Origin: an uncultured Litoreibacter sp.
GTDB lineage: Bacteria; Pseudomonadota; Alphaproteobacteria; Rhodobacterales; Rhodobacteraceae
Assembly: GCF_947487515.1 (NCBI RefSeq)
Contig: NZ_CANKWO010000001.1
Coordinates: forward strand, 806,001-870,000
DNA: 64,000 bases
Direction: 5' to 3'
Positions within the stretch are counted from its first letter, which is position 1. Every line of letters starts with the position of its first letter. Under the pieces are notes generated by a model that saw only the letters and a list, made by a program, of their open reading frames with translations, was not told where the DNA came from and did not search any database. Of this stretch, positions 17,719 through 26,357 are shown piece by piece. A program made the translations under genes and the position numbers.

Positions 17719-18486
17719 CTATTTCTTGGACAATCCGCGCATAACCGCCGCCATTTGATCAGGCTTGCCGATAAGGGCCGCCTGCTCCGTGGATTCCGCC
17801 ATCAATATGCTGGTTTTGGTTCCAGTCCGAGCCTCGTCCATCAAACGCTTTGCAGCCCGAATGGCGCTTGGGCTTTGGGCTGCAATTTGAGTGGCCAACT
17901 CCATCGCGCGGGCCATCGGATCCTTGTGCACTTCGGTCACCAGGCCCCACTCCAAAGCTTGTTCGGCCTCGACGACTTCGGCGGTGTAAATCAAACGACG
18001 CAACACATCATCGCGCAGAACTTGGGGGAATATCGTCATTCCGCCCATATCAGGAACCAAGCCCCACTTCATCTCCATGATCGACAATTTTGCCTTTGGA
18101 GACGCGACCCGCATGTCCGCAGCTATCGCCAATTGCATCCCAGCCCCGTAGCACTCGCCATGCAGGGCGGCGATAACGGGAACCTCCAGCTTACGCCACG
18201 CAAGAGAGAACTCTTGGAACCGGTTGGTGTCGCCGTGAGTGCGGCGCACAACGACCTCCTCCATGTCCTGCCCAAGCAGGCTGGTTAGGGATGCAACGTC
18301 GATACCGGCGCAAAACGCGCGCCCCTCGCCGGCTAAGATGACACAGTTTACGTCAACCGCCTGCAAGGCCTCGGCCGCGGCCAGCACCTGATCCAACATA
18401 TCCAGCGAAATCGCGTTTAACTTGTCGGGACGGTTCAACGTAACCCGCGCAATACCGTTTGCAATTTCCGTGGTGACCAACTTCAT
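17719..18486 (-). CDS. Enoyl-CoA hydratase/isomerase (crotonase) family protein
   Basis: A 255-residue crotonase-fold enzyme. Signatures are NRPDKLNAIS (residues about 18-27), the oxyanion-hole stretch GRAFCAGID (about 55-63), HGECYGAGMQLAIAADMR, and EMKWGLVPDMGG with the catalytic carboxylates. The family hydrates or isomerises acyl-CoA thioesters, usually in fatty- or amino-acid degradation. The exact substrate cannot be read from sequence, and no acyl-CoA dehydrogenase or thiolase is adjacent. ATG at 18486. Confidence 0.92.
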   Translation of the reverse strand: MKLVTTEIANGIARVTLNRPDKLNAISLDMLDQVLAAAEALQAVDVNCVILAGEGRAFCAGIDVASLTSLLGQDMEEVVVRRTHGDTNRFQEFSLAWRKLEVPVIAALHGECYGAGMQLAIAADMRVASPKAKLSIMEMKWGLVPDMGGMTIFPQVLRDDVLRRLIYTAEVVEAEQALEWGLVTEVHKDPMARAMELATQIAAQSPSAIRAAKRLMDEARTGTKTSILMAESTEQAALIGKPDQMAAVMRGLSKK

Positions 18487-18524
18487 GCTGGAAGCCTAGG
18501 CGCAAGAATTGCCTCATTCCAGCG

Positions 18525-18689
18525 TTATCTGACAACGCGCTCCACCGCTCGCATCATCCCCAGCGCCTTGTCGTAGACAAGTTCCAGTATAACGCGGGGT
18601 TTGCGGGCCTGTATTGCAACGGGCACCGCGCGGCTGGCACCGGTGGCAAGAGTTGCGGCCATAAAACCGCGACGCGTTAGCTGTGTCAT
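18525..18689 (-). CDS. 54-residue protein consisting largely of a twin-arginine signal
   Basis: The ATG at 18689 has an excellent GGAGG 5 bases upstream, and the 54-codon frame ends at 18525. The protein begins MTQLTRRGFMAATLATGASRA, a twin-arginine (RRGF) signal-like segment with cleavage expected near residues 20-25. That leaves only about 30 residues (IQARKPRVILELVYDKALGMMRAVERVVR). No domain is recognisable. It is divergent from the aminotransferase gene at 18769 and follows the crotonase gene's upstream side. It may be a small exported peptide or a remnant of a longer Tat substrate. The strong ribosome site argues that it is translated. Confidence 0.6.
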   Translation of the reverse strand: MTQLTRRGFMAATLATGASRAVPVAIQARKPRVILELVYDKALGMMRAVERVVR

Positions 18690-18768
18690 AGGTTCCTCCG
18701 TTCTTTGGTACATGGGGAGCCCCTTCGCCACTTGCAAGCGGGCGCAAAACGCGATCAAACTTCGCCTC

Positions 18769-19872
18769 ATGAAAAGACCACCTCTGACCCCGCTTGCCGA
18801 TAGCCTTCCTGCCTCTGTCCCCTTTGTGGGGCCCGAAGCCTTGGAGCGCGTGAATGGCGCCGTTTTCAAGGCCCGCCTCGGGGCCAATGAAAGCGTTTTC
18901 GGCCCCTCGCCCAAGGCCCTTGCGGCAATGAAAGCCGCCACCAGCGACATCTGGAAATATGGCGACCCCGAAAGCCACGACCTGCGCCACGCCCTAGCCG
19001 CCCACCACGGCATTGCCGCAGACAACATCATGGTAGGTGAAGGCATTGATGGCCTTCTGGGGTATCTTGTGCGGCTTTATGTGGCGCAGGGAACCGATGT
19101 AGTGACCTCTGAGGGCGCCTACCCGACCTTCAATTATCACGTGGCCGGATTTGGTGGCATATTGCACATGGTACCTTACACCGAGGATCACGAAGATCCG
19201 GATGCACTGCTCGCGAAGGTCCATGCCACACAGGCACGGTTGGTCTATTTTGCCAACCCAGACAACCCGATGGGCAGCTGGCACCCCGCAGCAAAGGTGC
19301 AGCGCATGATTGATGCTGTGCCGCAAGATTGCCTGCTGATCCTAGACGAAGCCTATATAGAGCTGGCCCCAGATGGCACCGCCCCCGCCTTGGACACCAG
19401 CAACCCGAACGTCATCCGAATGCGCACCTTCTCGAAAGGGCACGGCATGGCGGGGGGGCGAGTGGGCTATGCAATTGGCGAAGCCGAGACAATCAGCGCC
19501 TTCAACAAAATTCGCAATCATTTCGGCATGTGCCGCGTCTCGCAGGCTGGCGCCTTGGCGGCATTGGAGGATCAAGCCTATCTGGCTGAGGTTCGCACCA
19601 AGGTTGCAGCCTCGCGAAACCGCATCGCCGACATTGCGCGCGACAACGGCCTAACCCCCTTACCGTCCGCGACCAATTTTGTCGCCGTTGATTGCGGCAA
19701 GGATGGGGAGTACGCCCGCAAGGTTCTGACCGGATTGCTAGACCAAGGCTTGTTCGTGCGGATGCCATTTGTTGCACCGCAAAACCGGACCATTCGTCTC
19801 AGCTGCGGATCTGAACAGGATATGGATCTGCTCGCAGCCGCTTTGCCGAAGGCCATCGCCTCTGCCAGCTAG
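18769..19872 (+). CDS. PLP-dependent aminotransferase, histidinol-phosphate aminotransferase-like
   Basis: A 367-residue fold type I aminotransferase. The N-terminal substrate loop reads LGANESVFGPSP, then YGDPESHDLR, FANPDNPMGSW (aspartate-binding region), LILDEAYIE and the PLP-lysine segment RTFSKGHGMAGGRVGY. The layout is HisC-like, but the true substrate is uncertain because no other his gene is adjacent; in roseobacters such paralogues often act on aromatic or other amino acids. The ATG at 18769 begins MKRPPLTPLADSLP; no clear Shine-Dalgarno precedes it. The longer frame to 18601 runs antisense through the 54-residue gene and is rejected. Confidence 0.9.
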   Translation: MKRPPLTPLADSLPASVPFVGPEALERVNGAVFKARLGANESVFGPSPKALAAMKAATSDIWKYGDPESHDLRHALAAHHGIAADNIMVGEGIDGLLGYLVRLYVAQGTDVVTSEGAYPTFNYHVAGFGGILHMVPYTEDHEDPDALLAKVHATQARLVYFANPDNPMGSWHPAAKVQRMIDAVPQDCLLILDEAYIELAPDGTAPALDTSNPNVIRMRTFSKGHGMAGGRVGYAIGEAETISAFNKIRNHFGMCRVSQAGALAALEDQAYLAEVRTKVAASRNRIADIARDNGLTPLPSATNFVAVDCGKDGEYARKVLTGLLDQGLFVRMPFVAPQNRTIRLSCGSEQDMDLLAAALPKAIASAS

Positions 19873-19876
19873 GCCG

Positions 19877-21094
19877 CTACTGCCCAGCGCACACCGACGC
19901 GGCGGCAGCCAAGGCGCCTTCCCCATGAGGAATGCCCAGCGCCTTAAGCCCCGCATCAATCGACCCCAGAGTGCCCAAAAGCATATGCGTGTTCACATGC
20001 CCCATATGCCCGATGCGAAAGAACCCATCTGATGCAGGATCATCCGCTGTGGCCATGCCCAGTCCAATTCCAAGCGTGACACCGGCCTGCTCTGTCAGCC
20101 AGTTGCGCAGGTCGGTGCCATAGGGCGCACCGATACGCACAGACGTGACCGCGTGGCTCCGTGCGGCAGGATCGTTCATATTGAGCTCCAGCGAGCCACC
20201 CTCCCCCCACGCATCACAGGCGGCCCAAACGGCGCGTGCCAGCGTTTCATGGCGGCTCAAAACATTGCTCAGGCCCTCCTCATGCACAATCATATCCAGC
20301 GCCACGCGAAGGCCGTAAAGATGATGCGTGGGCGCCGTGCCACACGACATATGGTAGTACATCTCGGGGTTGGCCCTTGGGTGCCAGTCCCAATATCCCG
20401 ACACGCGTTCCTTGTTCTGGCGGGCGGCCTGAGCCTTGTCATTGAAGAATATGAAACACATCCCCGGAGGGACCATCAGCCCCTTCTGGCAGCCGGTCAC
20501 CATGACATCGATGCCCCAAGCATCCATCTGCATATCATCGCACCCCAAACAGGCGATGCTATCGACCATCATCAGCGCCGGATGGCCGGCTGCATCCATC
20601 GCCGCCCGTATCGCAGGCAAGTCAGACCTGCCAGAGCTGGCCGTATCAGTCTGCACCACCAACACGGCCTTGATCTTGTGATCCGCATCCGCTCGCAAAG
20701 CGTCCTCGACGGCCTGCGGATCAATCGGCGCGCGACGGCCGAAATCCAATTGCTCCACAACCAACCCGCGTTTGCGAGCCGTCTCGGCCCAGCCCAGCGA
20801 AAATTGCGCCGCCCCCGGCACCAGCACCTTGTCCCCTTCGGACAGCACATTGGCCAATGAGGCCTCCCACGCCGCATGGCCATTGCCAATATACATCGCC
20901 ACCTGCCCGTTCGTTCTGGCCACGGCCCTTAGATCGGGGATCAACGAATAGGTCATATCAACCAACTCGCCGGTATAGATGTTCGGCGCGGGGCGGTGCA
21001 TGGCCTGCAACACGCGCTCTGGCATGACGGAAGGACCGGGAATCGCCAGCGTGTGACGACCATGGGACAGATTGGTGGAATTGGACATGTTCAC
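19877..21094 (-). CDS. Class V aminotransferase, serine/alanine-glyoxylate aminotransferase type
   Basis: A 405-residue PLP enzyme. IPGPSVMPERVL at the start, SGRSDLPAIR, VDSIACLGCDDMQMDAWGIDV and the PLP-lysine site GCQKGLMVPPG identify the serine-glyoxylate/alanine-glyoxylate aminotransferase group. These act in the serine cycle or photorespiration-like glyoxylate metabolism. The start is either GTG at 21094 (6 bases after AAAAGG) or ATG at 21088; the former has better spacing. It converges on the HisC-like gene with a 4-bp gap. No serine-cycle partners are nearby, so the substrate pair is not certain. Confidence 0.9.
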   Translation of the reverse strand: MNMSNSTNLSHGRHTLAIPGPSVMPERVLQAMHRPAPNIYTGELVDMTYSLIPDLRAVARTNGQVAMYIGNGHAAWEASLANVLSEGDKVLVPGAAQFSLGWAETARKRGLVVEQLDFGRRAPIDPQAVEDALRADADHKIKAVLVVQTDTASSGRSDLPAIRAAMDAAGHPALMMVDSIACLGCDDMQMDAWGIDVMVTGCQKGLMVPPGMCFIFFNDKAQAARQNKERVSGYWDWHPRANPEMYYHMSCGTAPTHHLYGLRVALDMIVHEEGLSNVLSRHETLARAVWAACDAWGEGGSLELNMNDPAARSHAVTSVRIGAPYGTDLRNWLTEQAGVTLGIGLGMATADDPASDGFFRIGHMGHVNTHMLLGTLGSIDAGLKALGIPHGEGALAAAASVCAGQ

Positions 21095-21172
21095 GGGCCT
21101 TTTGAAATCGCTTGCCTCAAGAGGTAGAGCCGCCAGTCTGGCCCGTCAATTCGCGATCCGTGGCCTTGGCGA

Positions 21173-21859
21173 TCAACCTTTGTGATAGCGCGCCGCAAGC
21201 GCTTCGGGGTCGGCCCCGAAGCTATAGCGGGTCAATGTCGCGAAGTTGCGAAGACTTTGCCGCAGCCAGCCGTTTTTCTCGTAGCGCTCTGCGCCCGTTG
21301 CCACATGGGTGTCCAGCAGGCGAATGCGGCCCTTCAGGGCGCGCGCCAACGCCACATCTTCCATCAACGGCTGATCAGGGTAGCCGCCGCAATAGTCATA
21401 AAGCGCCCGCGACATGATCAGGCCTTGGTCTCCGTAAGGAAGGTTCAGCCCGATGCTGCGCATATTTGCCCAAGACGCCACCAGCCGCGGCGCAATCCCC
21501 TTCGCGCGAAACGACAGCCGGAAGGCTGCGGCTAGGTTTGGATGCTCGGCGCGGTGAATGGCGGCGGCGCCGACCCAGTCAGGAGCAAGATGCGTATCGG
21601 CATGCAAAAACAGCAGCCACTCGCCCTTTGCTGCCTTGGCCCCGCGATGCAGCTGCCCCCCGCGTCCTTTAGGGCCATCAACAATCACCGCCCCCGCCTC
21701 TTCGGCAATCATGAGCGTGTCATCCGTGCTGCCCCCGTCCGAGATGATCAACTCGCGGATCATCCCCATCTCCAGCCCCGGCAACAAAGCGTTCACGGTG
21801 GCCGGCAGCTCGGCGGCCGCATTTAGGGTTGGGATCACGATGGAAAACGGTGCAGACAT
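21173..21859 (-). CDS. Family 2 glycosyltransferase, arsenosugar-biosynthesis type (TIGR04283-like)
   Basis: A GT2 enzyme of about 228 residues. FSIVIPTLNAAAELP opens the GT-A fold, IISDGGSTDDT binds the nucleotide, HADTHL is the DXD-like site, and the C-terminal half has PYGDQGLIMSRALYDYCGGYPDQPLMEDVALARALK. This pattern matches the TIGR04283 group linked to arsenosugar lipid synthesis. The partner radical SAM and arsenic genes are not in the window. The ATG at 21859 (MSAPFSIVIPT) fits the domain start. An ATG at 21883 sits too close to AGGAGG, and no start has ideal spacing. Confidence 0.85.
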   Translation of the reverse strand: MSAPFSIVIPTLNAAAELPATVNALLPGLEMGMIRELIISDGGSTDDTLMIAEEAGAVIVDGPKGRGGQLHRGAKAAKGEWLLFLHADTHLAPDWVGAAAIHRAEHPNLAAAFRLSFRAKGIAPRLVASWANMRSIGLNLPYGDQGLIMSRALYDYCGGYPDQPLMEDVALARALKGRIRLLDTHVATGAERYEKNGWLRQSLRNFATLTRYSFGADPEALAARYHKG

Positions 21860-21923
21860 ATCGGGGCTGTTATAGCCGTGCATGCCTCCTATATAACAGA
21901 GCAAAGAACGCAAGAGGGATCAA

Positions 21924-22694
21924 ATGTCAGACGCCGCACGTATGTTGATCGAAGTCACCGGCAGCGACCGCGTGGATTTTTTGCAGGGTCTCGTCACGAA
22001 TGACTTGGAAAATTTGTCAGACGGGCTGGTCTATGCGGCGCTTTTGACCCCACAGGGAAAATTTCAGGTCGACTTTTTCTTGGTGCCTTGGGGGGATTCA
22101 ATCCTGATCGACGTGGCCGCCGAATATGGCGAGGCCTTGATGCGCCGCCTGACCTTTTACAAACTGCGCGCCGATGTGAAGCTGGCGCAGCTTGACGCAG
22201 ATGTCACCCGCGGCCTGGGCGACATCCCCAACGGAGCGTTCATAGACCCGCGCCACAAGGCTATGGGGTGGCGCGGATATGGGGCCGGATTTGCCTTTGA
22301 CGCGCAAACAGACGTGGATTGGGATTCCATTCGCGTCGCCCATTGCATCCCCGAAATTGGCATCGAATTGATCCCCGATGACAGCTTCATCTTGGAAATG
22401 GGGTTCGAACAACTGGGCGGTGTCGATTTTCGCAAGGGCTGCTATGTCGGCCAAGAGGTCACCGCCCGCATGAAACACAAAACGACGCTGCGCAAAGGGT
22501 TGGCCTTGGTGGACATTAAGGGCGAGGCCCCCGTTGGTACCCCGATCGACGCGCATAACAAGGCCGTTGGCACCCTTTACACCCAATCCGGTGGCCGAGC
22601 GATTGCCTATCTGCGCTTTGACCGCGCGACCGAAGGGATGACAGCCGGTGACGCGCGGGTTGACTACCTACGCGGTGAATCCCCCGCCGAGTAA
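21924..22694 (+). CDS. ygfZ: YgfZ/GcvT-domain folate-binding protein
   Basis: A 256-residue protein. The family signature KGCYVGQE is present near residue 170, preceded by the GcvT-like N-terminal region (VDFLQGLVTNDL, AALLTPQGKFQVDFFLV). YgfZ binds tetrahydrofolate and supports maturation or repair of certain iron-sulfur enzymes such as MiaB in the cytoplasm. GAGGG lies 5 bases upstream of the ATG. It is divergent from the glycosyltransferase gene, with about 65 bp between starts for both promoters. Confidence 0.95.
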   Translation: MSDAARMLIEVTGSDRVDFLQGLVTNDLENLSDGLVYAALLTPQGKFQVDFFLVPWGDSILIDVAAEYGEALMRRLTFYKLRADVKLAQLDADVTRGLGDIPNGAFIDPRHKAMGWRGYGAGFAFDAQTDVDWDSIRVAHCIPEIGIELIPDDSFILEMGFEQLGGVDFRKGCYVGQEVTARMKHKTTLRKGLALVDIKGEAPVGTPIDAHNKAVGTLYTQSGGRAIAYLRFDRATEGMTAGDARVDYLRGESPAE

Positions 22695-22834
22695 CGCATG
22701 CCCCGCGATCACCTTTCGCTAAAGCGAACGTGATTTGCCGATTGGCAGGTTGAGACCGCATTCTGGCCGCGCAACTGGCCGGACTAAGGTCGCAGCACTG
22801 CAATGCGCTATCGGACATGACACATGGGGGAATT

Positions 22835-24220
22835 ATGAAACTGGCATTTGGCAAGCTTATGCGCGCGCTTTTGGCCGCGCCGCTACTCACTTTGACGGCA
22901 TTTGGGGCGCATGAGGCCGACGCCCAAAGCACGGGGTCGTTGCCCTCCTATGTCACCGAAGAATTTGGAACCCCTCCAAAAATTCCAAAGGGTGGCCTGT
23001 CGCGCAATTTGCGAAACGCCGTGAAAACCGCATTCATAGACAGCACAGAGAACACCAATTGGGGGGCGAAGCAATCCGCGGCCTTGGCGACCATTCGCGC
23101 CTCAAAGGATCCACGTTTGGCGTGGATCATCAGCGACATGATGCGCTTTGCCGCTGGCCCCAGCATGAGCGCAGAGCTTACCGACGCCGCCGCCTTTTTG
23201 TTGGGAATCAAAACGCCGCAACAAAACACTTGGGGCGTGGTCACGGATCATCTTATCGCGTGGGACATTCCCGCGCCGCCAAATTACCTCAAGGCGAAAC
23301 GCGCCATCTTCACCAGCGTGATACCGGGTTGGGGCAAGATTTTCGTGAAGGGCGACATTGACTGGCGCTTCGTCTCTTGGGGGGGCGTCTTGATCGACAA
23401 CCGCCCCTATAATCGCACGGATGAGGTCTGCAACTGCATCCCCGCGGCCGACAACCCAAAGGTCAGCAGCGCGAAGGATGCCAAATGGCTCAGAAACAGT
23501 GACATCGTGTTTGGCATTGAGGTCAACGGAGCGTACCGCGCCTACCCCCGCCGCATCATGGAGGTGCGCGAAATGGTCAACGACACGCTGGGCGGGCGCG
23601 ACTTGGGCATTCCTTACTGCACCCTGTGCGGTGCAGCGCAGGCCTATTATACCGACAACCTTCCCGGTCGTATCAAACGTCCCGTGTTGCGCACATCTGG
23701 GCTTTTGATCCGCTCCAACAAGGTGATGTATGACATCACCTCCAATTCGGTTTTTGACACGTTTCTTGGCGAGGCGGTTACCGGCCCCTTGGCGCGGCGC
23801 AACATCAAGTTGGAGCAAGTCAGCGTCATCACCACAGATTGGGGGACATGGAAGCGCGAGCACCCCGAAACCACGGTATTGGTGGAATCCCTTGCCCTTG
23901 GGCGTAACTTCGATTTTCGCAACAACCGCGATGCCAATGGCCCAATCTTCCCTGTGGGGGATGTTGATCCCCGCCTGCCTGTTCATGAGGACATCATCGG
24001 TGTCGTGACCGCGTCAGGCAAACCGGTGGCCTTTCAACGCTCCAAGGCATTGGTGGCCCTAAAGCGCGGACAAAAGATCGAGGTCGAAAACATCCGCCTC
24101 AAACTGGACGCCGGTGGCATCAAAGCCGTGGACGCGAAAGGGAAGGATTTGGGCAGCCATCAGGCCTTCTGGTTTGCGTGGTCTCAGTTTCACCCCAGCA
24201 CCCGCCTATGGCGTGGGTAG
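22835..24220 (+). CDS. DUF3179 exported protein
   Basis: A 461-residue protein with a signal peptide (MKLAFGKLMRALLAAPLLTL...HEADA). Two cysteine clusters are visible: CNCIPAADNP and PYCTLCGAAQAYY, the latter typical of DUF3179. The family is widespread in marine bacteria and its function is not established; the cysteines suggest metal or redox chemistry in the periplasm. The ATG at 22835 has GGGGG 4-5 bases upstream, and the longer frame (22817) would bury the signal peptide. It is convergent with benE. Confidence 0.85.
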   Translation: MKLAFGKLMRALLAAPLLTLTAFGAHEADAQSTGSLPSYVTEEFGTPPKIPKGGLSRNLRNAVKTAFIDSTENTNWGAKQSAALATIRASKDPRLAWIISDMMRFAAGPSMSAELTDAAAFLLGIKTPQQNTWGVVTDHLIAWDIPAPPNYLKAKRAIFTSVIPGWGKIFVKGDIDWRFVSWGGVLIDNRPYNRTDEVCNCIPAADNPKVSSAKDAKWLRNSDIVFGIEVNGAYRAYPRRIMEVREMVNDTLGGRDLGIPYCTLCGAAQAYYTDNLPGRIKRPVLRTSGLLIRSNKVMYDITSNSVFDTFLGEAVTGPLARRNIKLEQVSVITTDWGTWKREHPETTVLVESLALGRNFDFRNNRDANGPIFPVGDVDPRLPVHEDIIGVVTASGKPVAFQRSKALVALKRGQKIEVENIRLKLDAGGIKAVDAKGKDLGSHQAFWFAWSQFHPSTRLWRG

Positions 24221-24243
24221 CAGGCGTGGCGGCTGATCACCTG

Positions 24244-25413
24244 TTACTGGGTGCGCGACTTTGCGACCCAGACAATGCCGCCAACAACCACCCCCCAAAA
24301 CGCGCCGCTCACGCCCAGCAGTGTCATGCCACTTGCGGCAATCAGAAACGTCAACGCTGGGGCCTCTAGCTGAGACGCATCACTGAACGCAGCTTTCAGA
24401 GAGCCGACCATCGCAGGGATCAATGCCAAACCCGCCACCGAGATGATCAACCCAGATGGGGCCACACTGGCCAGCGAAGTGACCAAGGCGGCTGCGAAGG
24501 CCAAAAACACGTAGACAAGCCCTGAAACCATTGCTGCGACATAGCGTGTTTTGGGGTCTCGCCCTGCGTCTTCCCCCGCCATCATCGCCGCTGTGATCGC
24601 GGACATATTGACAGGAACCGACCCGAAGGGGGCGAAGGCGAGGCTGACAAGTCCGGTTTTACGGATCAAAGGTTGCCGGTCTACCGCGTATCCATTCAGC
24701 TCCAGCACCGCAAACCCCGGAATGTTCTGGCCCGCCATCGTCACCAGATACAAGGGAAGCGCTATGGAGATGACGGATTGGCCGGAAAAAACCGGCAAAA
24801 CCGGCGCAAAGGTTGGAAACCACGCCGTGGCGGGGTGGAGCCCCTCAGCCGAGACATCAACTGCAAAATACGTCACCACCAAAAACGCCATTACCGCGAA
24901 CGGCATTGCGGCCAAACGGGTCCAAGTCAGGCCGACCGCCCAAGCAATGATGACCGGCAAAACGAGAACGGGGATCGAGCCCAACGCCAACGCCGGTGCC
25001 AGACATAATTTCAGCAACACTCCGGCCAATAAGCCGTTGGCGATCGGCTTGGGAATAGAGGCGACGGTTCGGCCAAGGGCGGGCACAAATCCGGTGACCA
25101 CAATCATCGCAGCGCAGACAATCATCGCCCCAACGGCCTCTGCAAACCCGCCCGGCAGGGTTGCCGTCGCGGCAAGAAACGCCGCCCCGGGGGTGGACCA
25201 TGCAACAGCGGCAGGAATGCGCGTGACCGCGGGCAACCACAGGCTGCAAATCCCCATACCGATGGTGGCAAAAAACAACCCCGTGGCGGCTTGCGTTTCG
25301 GTTGCGCCCATTGCGGTCAACCCAGCCAGCACAATCGCGAAAGAGGCTGCATACCCCACGAATGCAGCCAGAAGCCCCATGTAGGCGGCAGAAACAGTAA
25401 AATCGCGGAACAT
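24244..25413 (-). CDS. benE: BenE-type benzoate/H+ symporter family transporter
   Basis: A 389-residue integral membrane protein with 11-12 hydrophobic segments throughout. The opening FRDFTVSAAYMGLLAAFVGY, the STPGAAFLA segment, and MAGQNIPGFAVL with AFAPFGSVPVNMSAITAA match the BenE family. It would import an aromatic carboxylate with protons, but no benzoate-degrading enzymes lie nearby, so the substrate is open. Monocistronic on sequence evidence; ATG at 25413. Confidence 0.92.
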   Translation of the reverse strand: MFRDFTVSAAYMGLLAAFVGYAASFAIVLAGLTAMGATETQAATGLFFATIGMGICSLWLPAVTRIPAAVAWSTPGAAFLAATATLPGGFAEAVGAMIVCAAMIVVTGFVPALGRTVASIPKPIANGLLAGVLLKLCLAPALALGSIPVLVLPVIIAWAVGLTWTRLAAMPFAVMAFLVVTYFAVDVSAEGLHPATAWFPTFAPVLPVFSGQSVISIALPLYLVTMAGQNIPGFAVLELNGYAVDRQPLIRKTGLVSLAFAPFGSVPVNMSAITAAMMAGEDAGRDPKTRYVAAMVSGLVYVFLAFAAALVTSLASVAPSGLIISVAGLALIPAMVGSLKAAFSDASQLEAPALTFLIAASGMTLLGVSGAFWGVVVGGIVWVAKSRTQ

Positions 25414-25492
25414 CAGCCTAAAATCCAGTAACAGGTTTCAAGCTACTCATACATCTCTCGAAGCAATTCACCAGCTTAGAGAGACACCAAGG

Positions 25493-26284
25493 TTATTCGC
25501 GTTCGCGGATCGTCTTGGCGAAGGATGGGAAAATATCGGCGTTGGCCGCGATCAGATGCCCGTCTTCAAGCAGGTTTTGCCCCTCGCGGATCGTCTCGAC
25601 AAAGCCGCCCGATTCCTTGACTAGCAGCACGCCGCCCGCGATATCCCAGATGTTCAGGCCGCGTTCCCAATAGCCGTCATAGCGGCCAGCAGCGACATAG
25701 GCCAAATCAAGCGCCGCAGAGCCCCAGCGACGGATACCGGCACATTGAGGGGCAAGTCGCGCAAGGTCTTGCAAGGCTGCGGGCAGGTAGCGACTACCGC
25801 CAAATGGCACGCCTGTTGCGAAAACAGATTCGATCATCTTATGGCGGGCGGATACGCGCAAGCGCTGCTCGTTCATAAACGCGCCCTCGCCCTTTTCAGC
25901 CACGAACATCTCGTCCTTGGCAGGGTCATAGACCACAGCAGATACGATCTCGCCCTTATGCTCTAGGGCGATGGACACTGCGAAATGCGGCATGCCGTGT
26001 AGAAAGTTCGTTGTGCCATCCAGTGGGTCCACAATCCAGCGGCGGGTCGGGTCTTTGCCTTCGATCTCGGCGCTTTCCTCGCCCAGCCAGCCGTAAGTCG
26101 GGCGGGCCTCCATCAGCTGCTCTTTGATGATTGCTTCGGCGGCGAAATCGGCCTTGGACACAAAGTCGCCCGCGCCCTTCATCGAGACCTGCAGGTTTTC
26201 AACTTCGCGGAAGTCTTTTACCAGCGATCGGCCGGCAACACGTGCGGCTTTGATCATAACGTTAAGATTGGCGCTGCCTTGCAT
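25493..26284 (-). CDS. suhB: Inositol monophosphatase family protein (SuhB-like)
   Basis: A 263-residue Mg-dependent phosphatase. The metal-binding motifs GEES (residues about 68-71), WIVDPLDGTTNFLHG (about 83-97) and WDIAGG (about 215-220) are intact. The family hydrolyses inositol-1-phosphate and, as SuhB in enterobacteria, also acts in rRNA transcription antitermination. ATG at 26284 with an AGGA about ten bases upstream. It is divergent from the adjacent EamA permease gene, about 74 bp apart. Confidence 0.95.
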   Translation of the reverse strand: MQGSANLNVMIKAARVAGRSLVKDFREVENLQVSMKGAGDFVSKADFAAEAIIKEQLMEARPTYGWLGEESAEIEGKDPTRRWIVDPLDGTTNFLHGMPHFAVSIALEHKGEIVSAVVYDPAKDEMFVAEKGEGAFMNEQRLRVSARHKMIESVFATGVPFGGSRYLPAALQDLARLAPQCAGIRRWGSAALDLAYVAAGRYDGYWERGLNIWDIAGGVLLVKESGGFVETIREGQNLLEDGHLIAANADIFPSFAKTIRERE

Positions 26285-26357
26285 GGGTCATCATCCTGTG
26301 GAGAGGTTCGGAGGCGCGTATAGACCTATCGCGCGCCTAGGGAAAGCCCTTGCGGAC

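Noticed and set aside
24551-25384. 277-codon frame antisense to benE
   Set aside because: Shadow of a membrane protein gene; no signal or domain.
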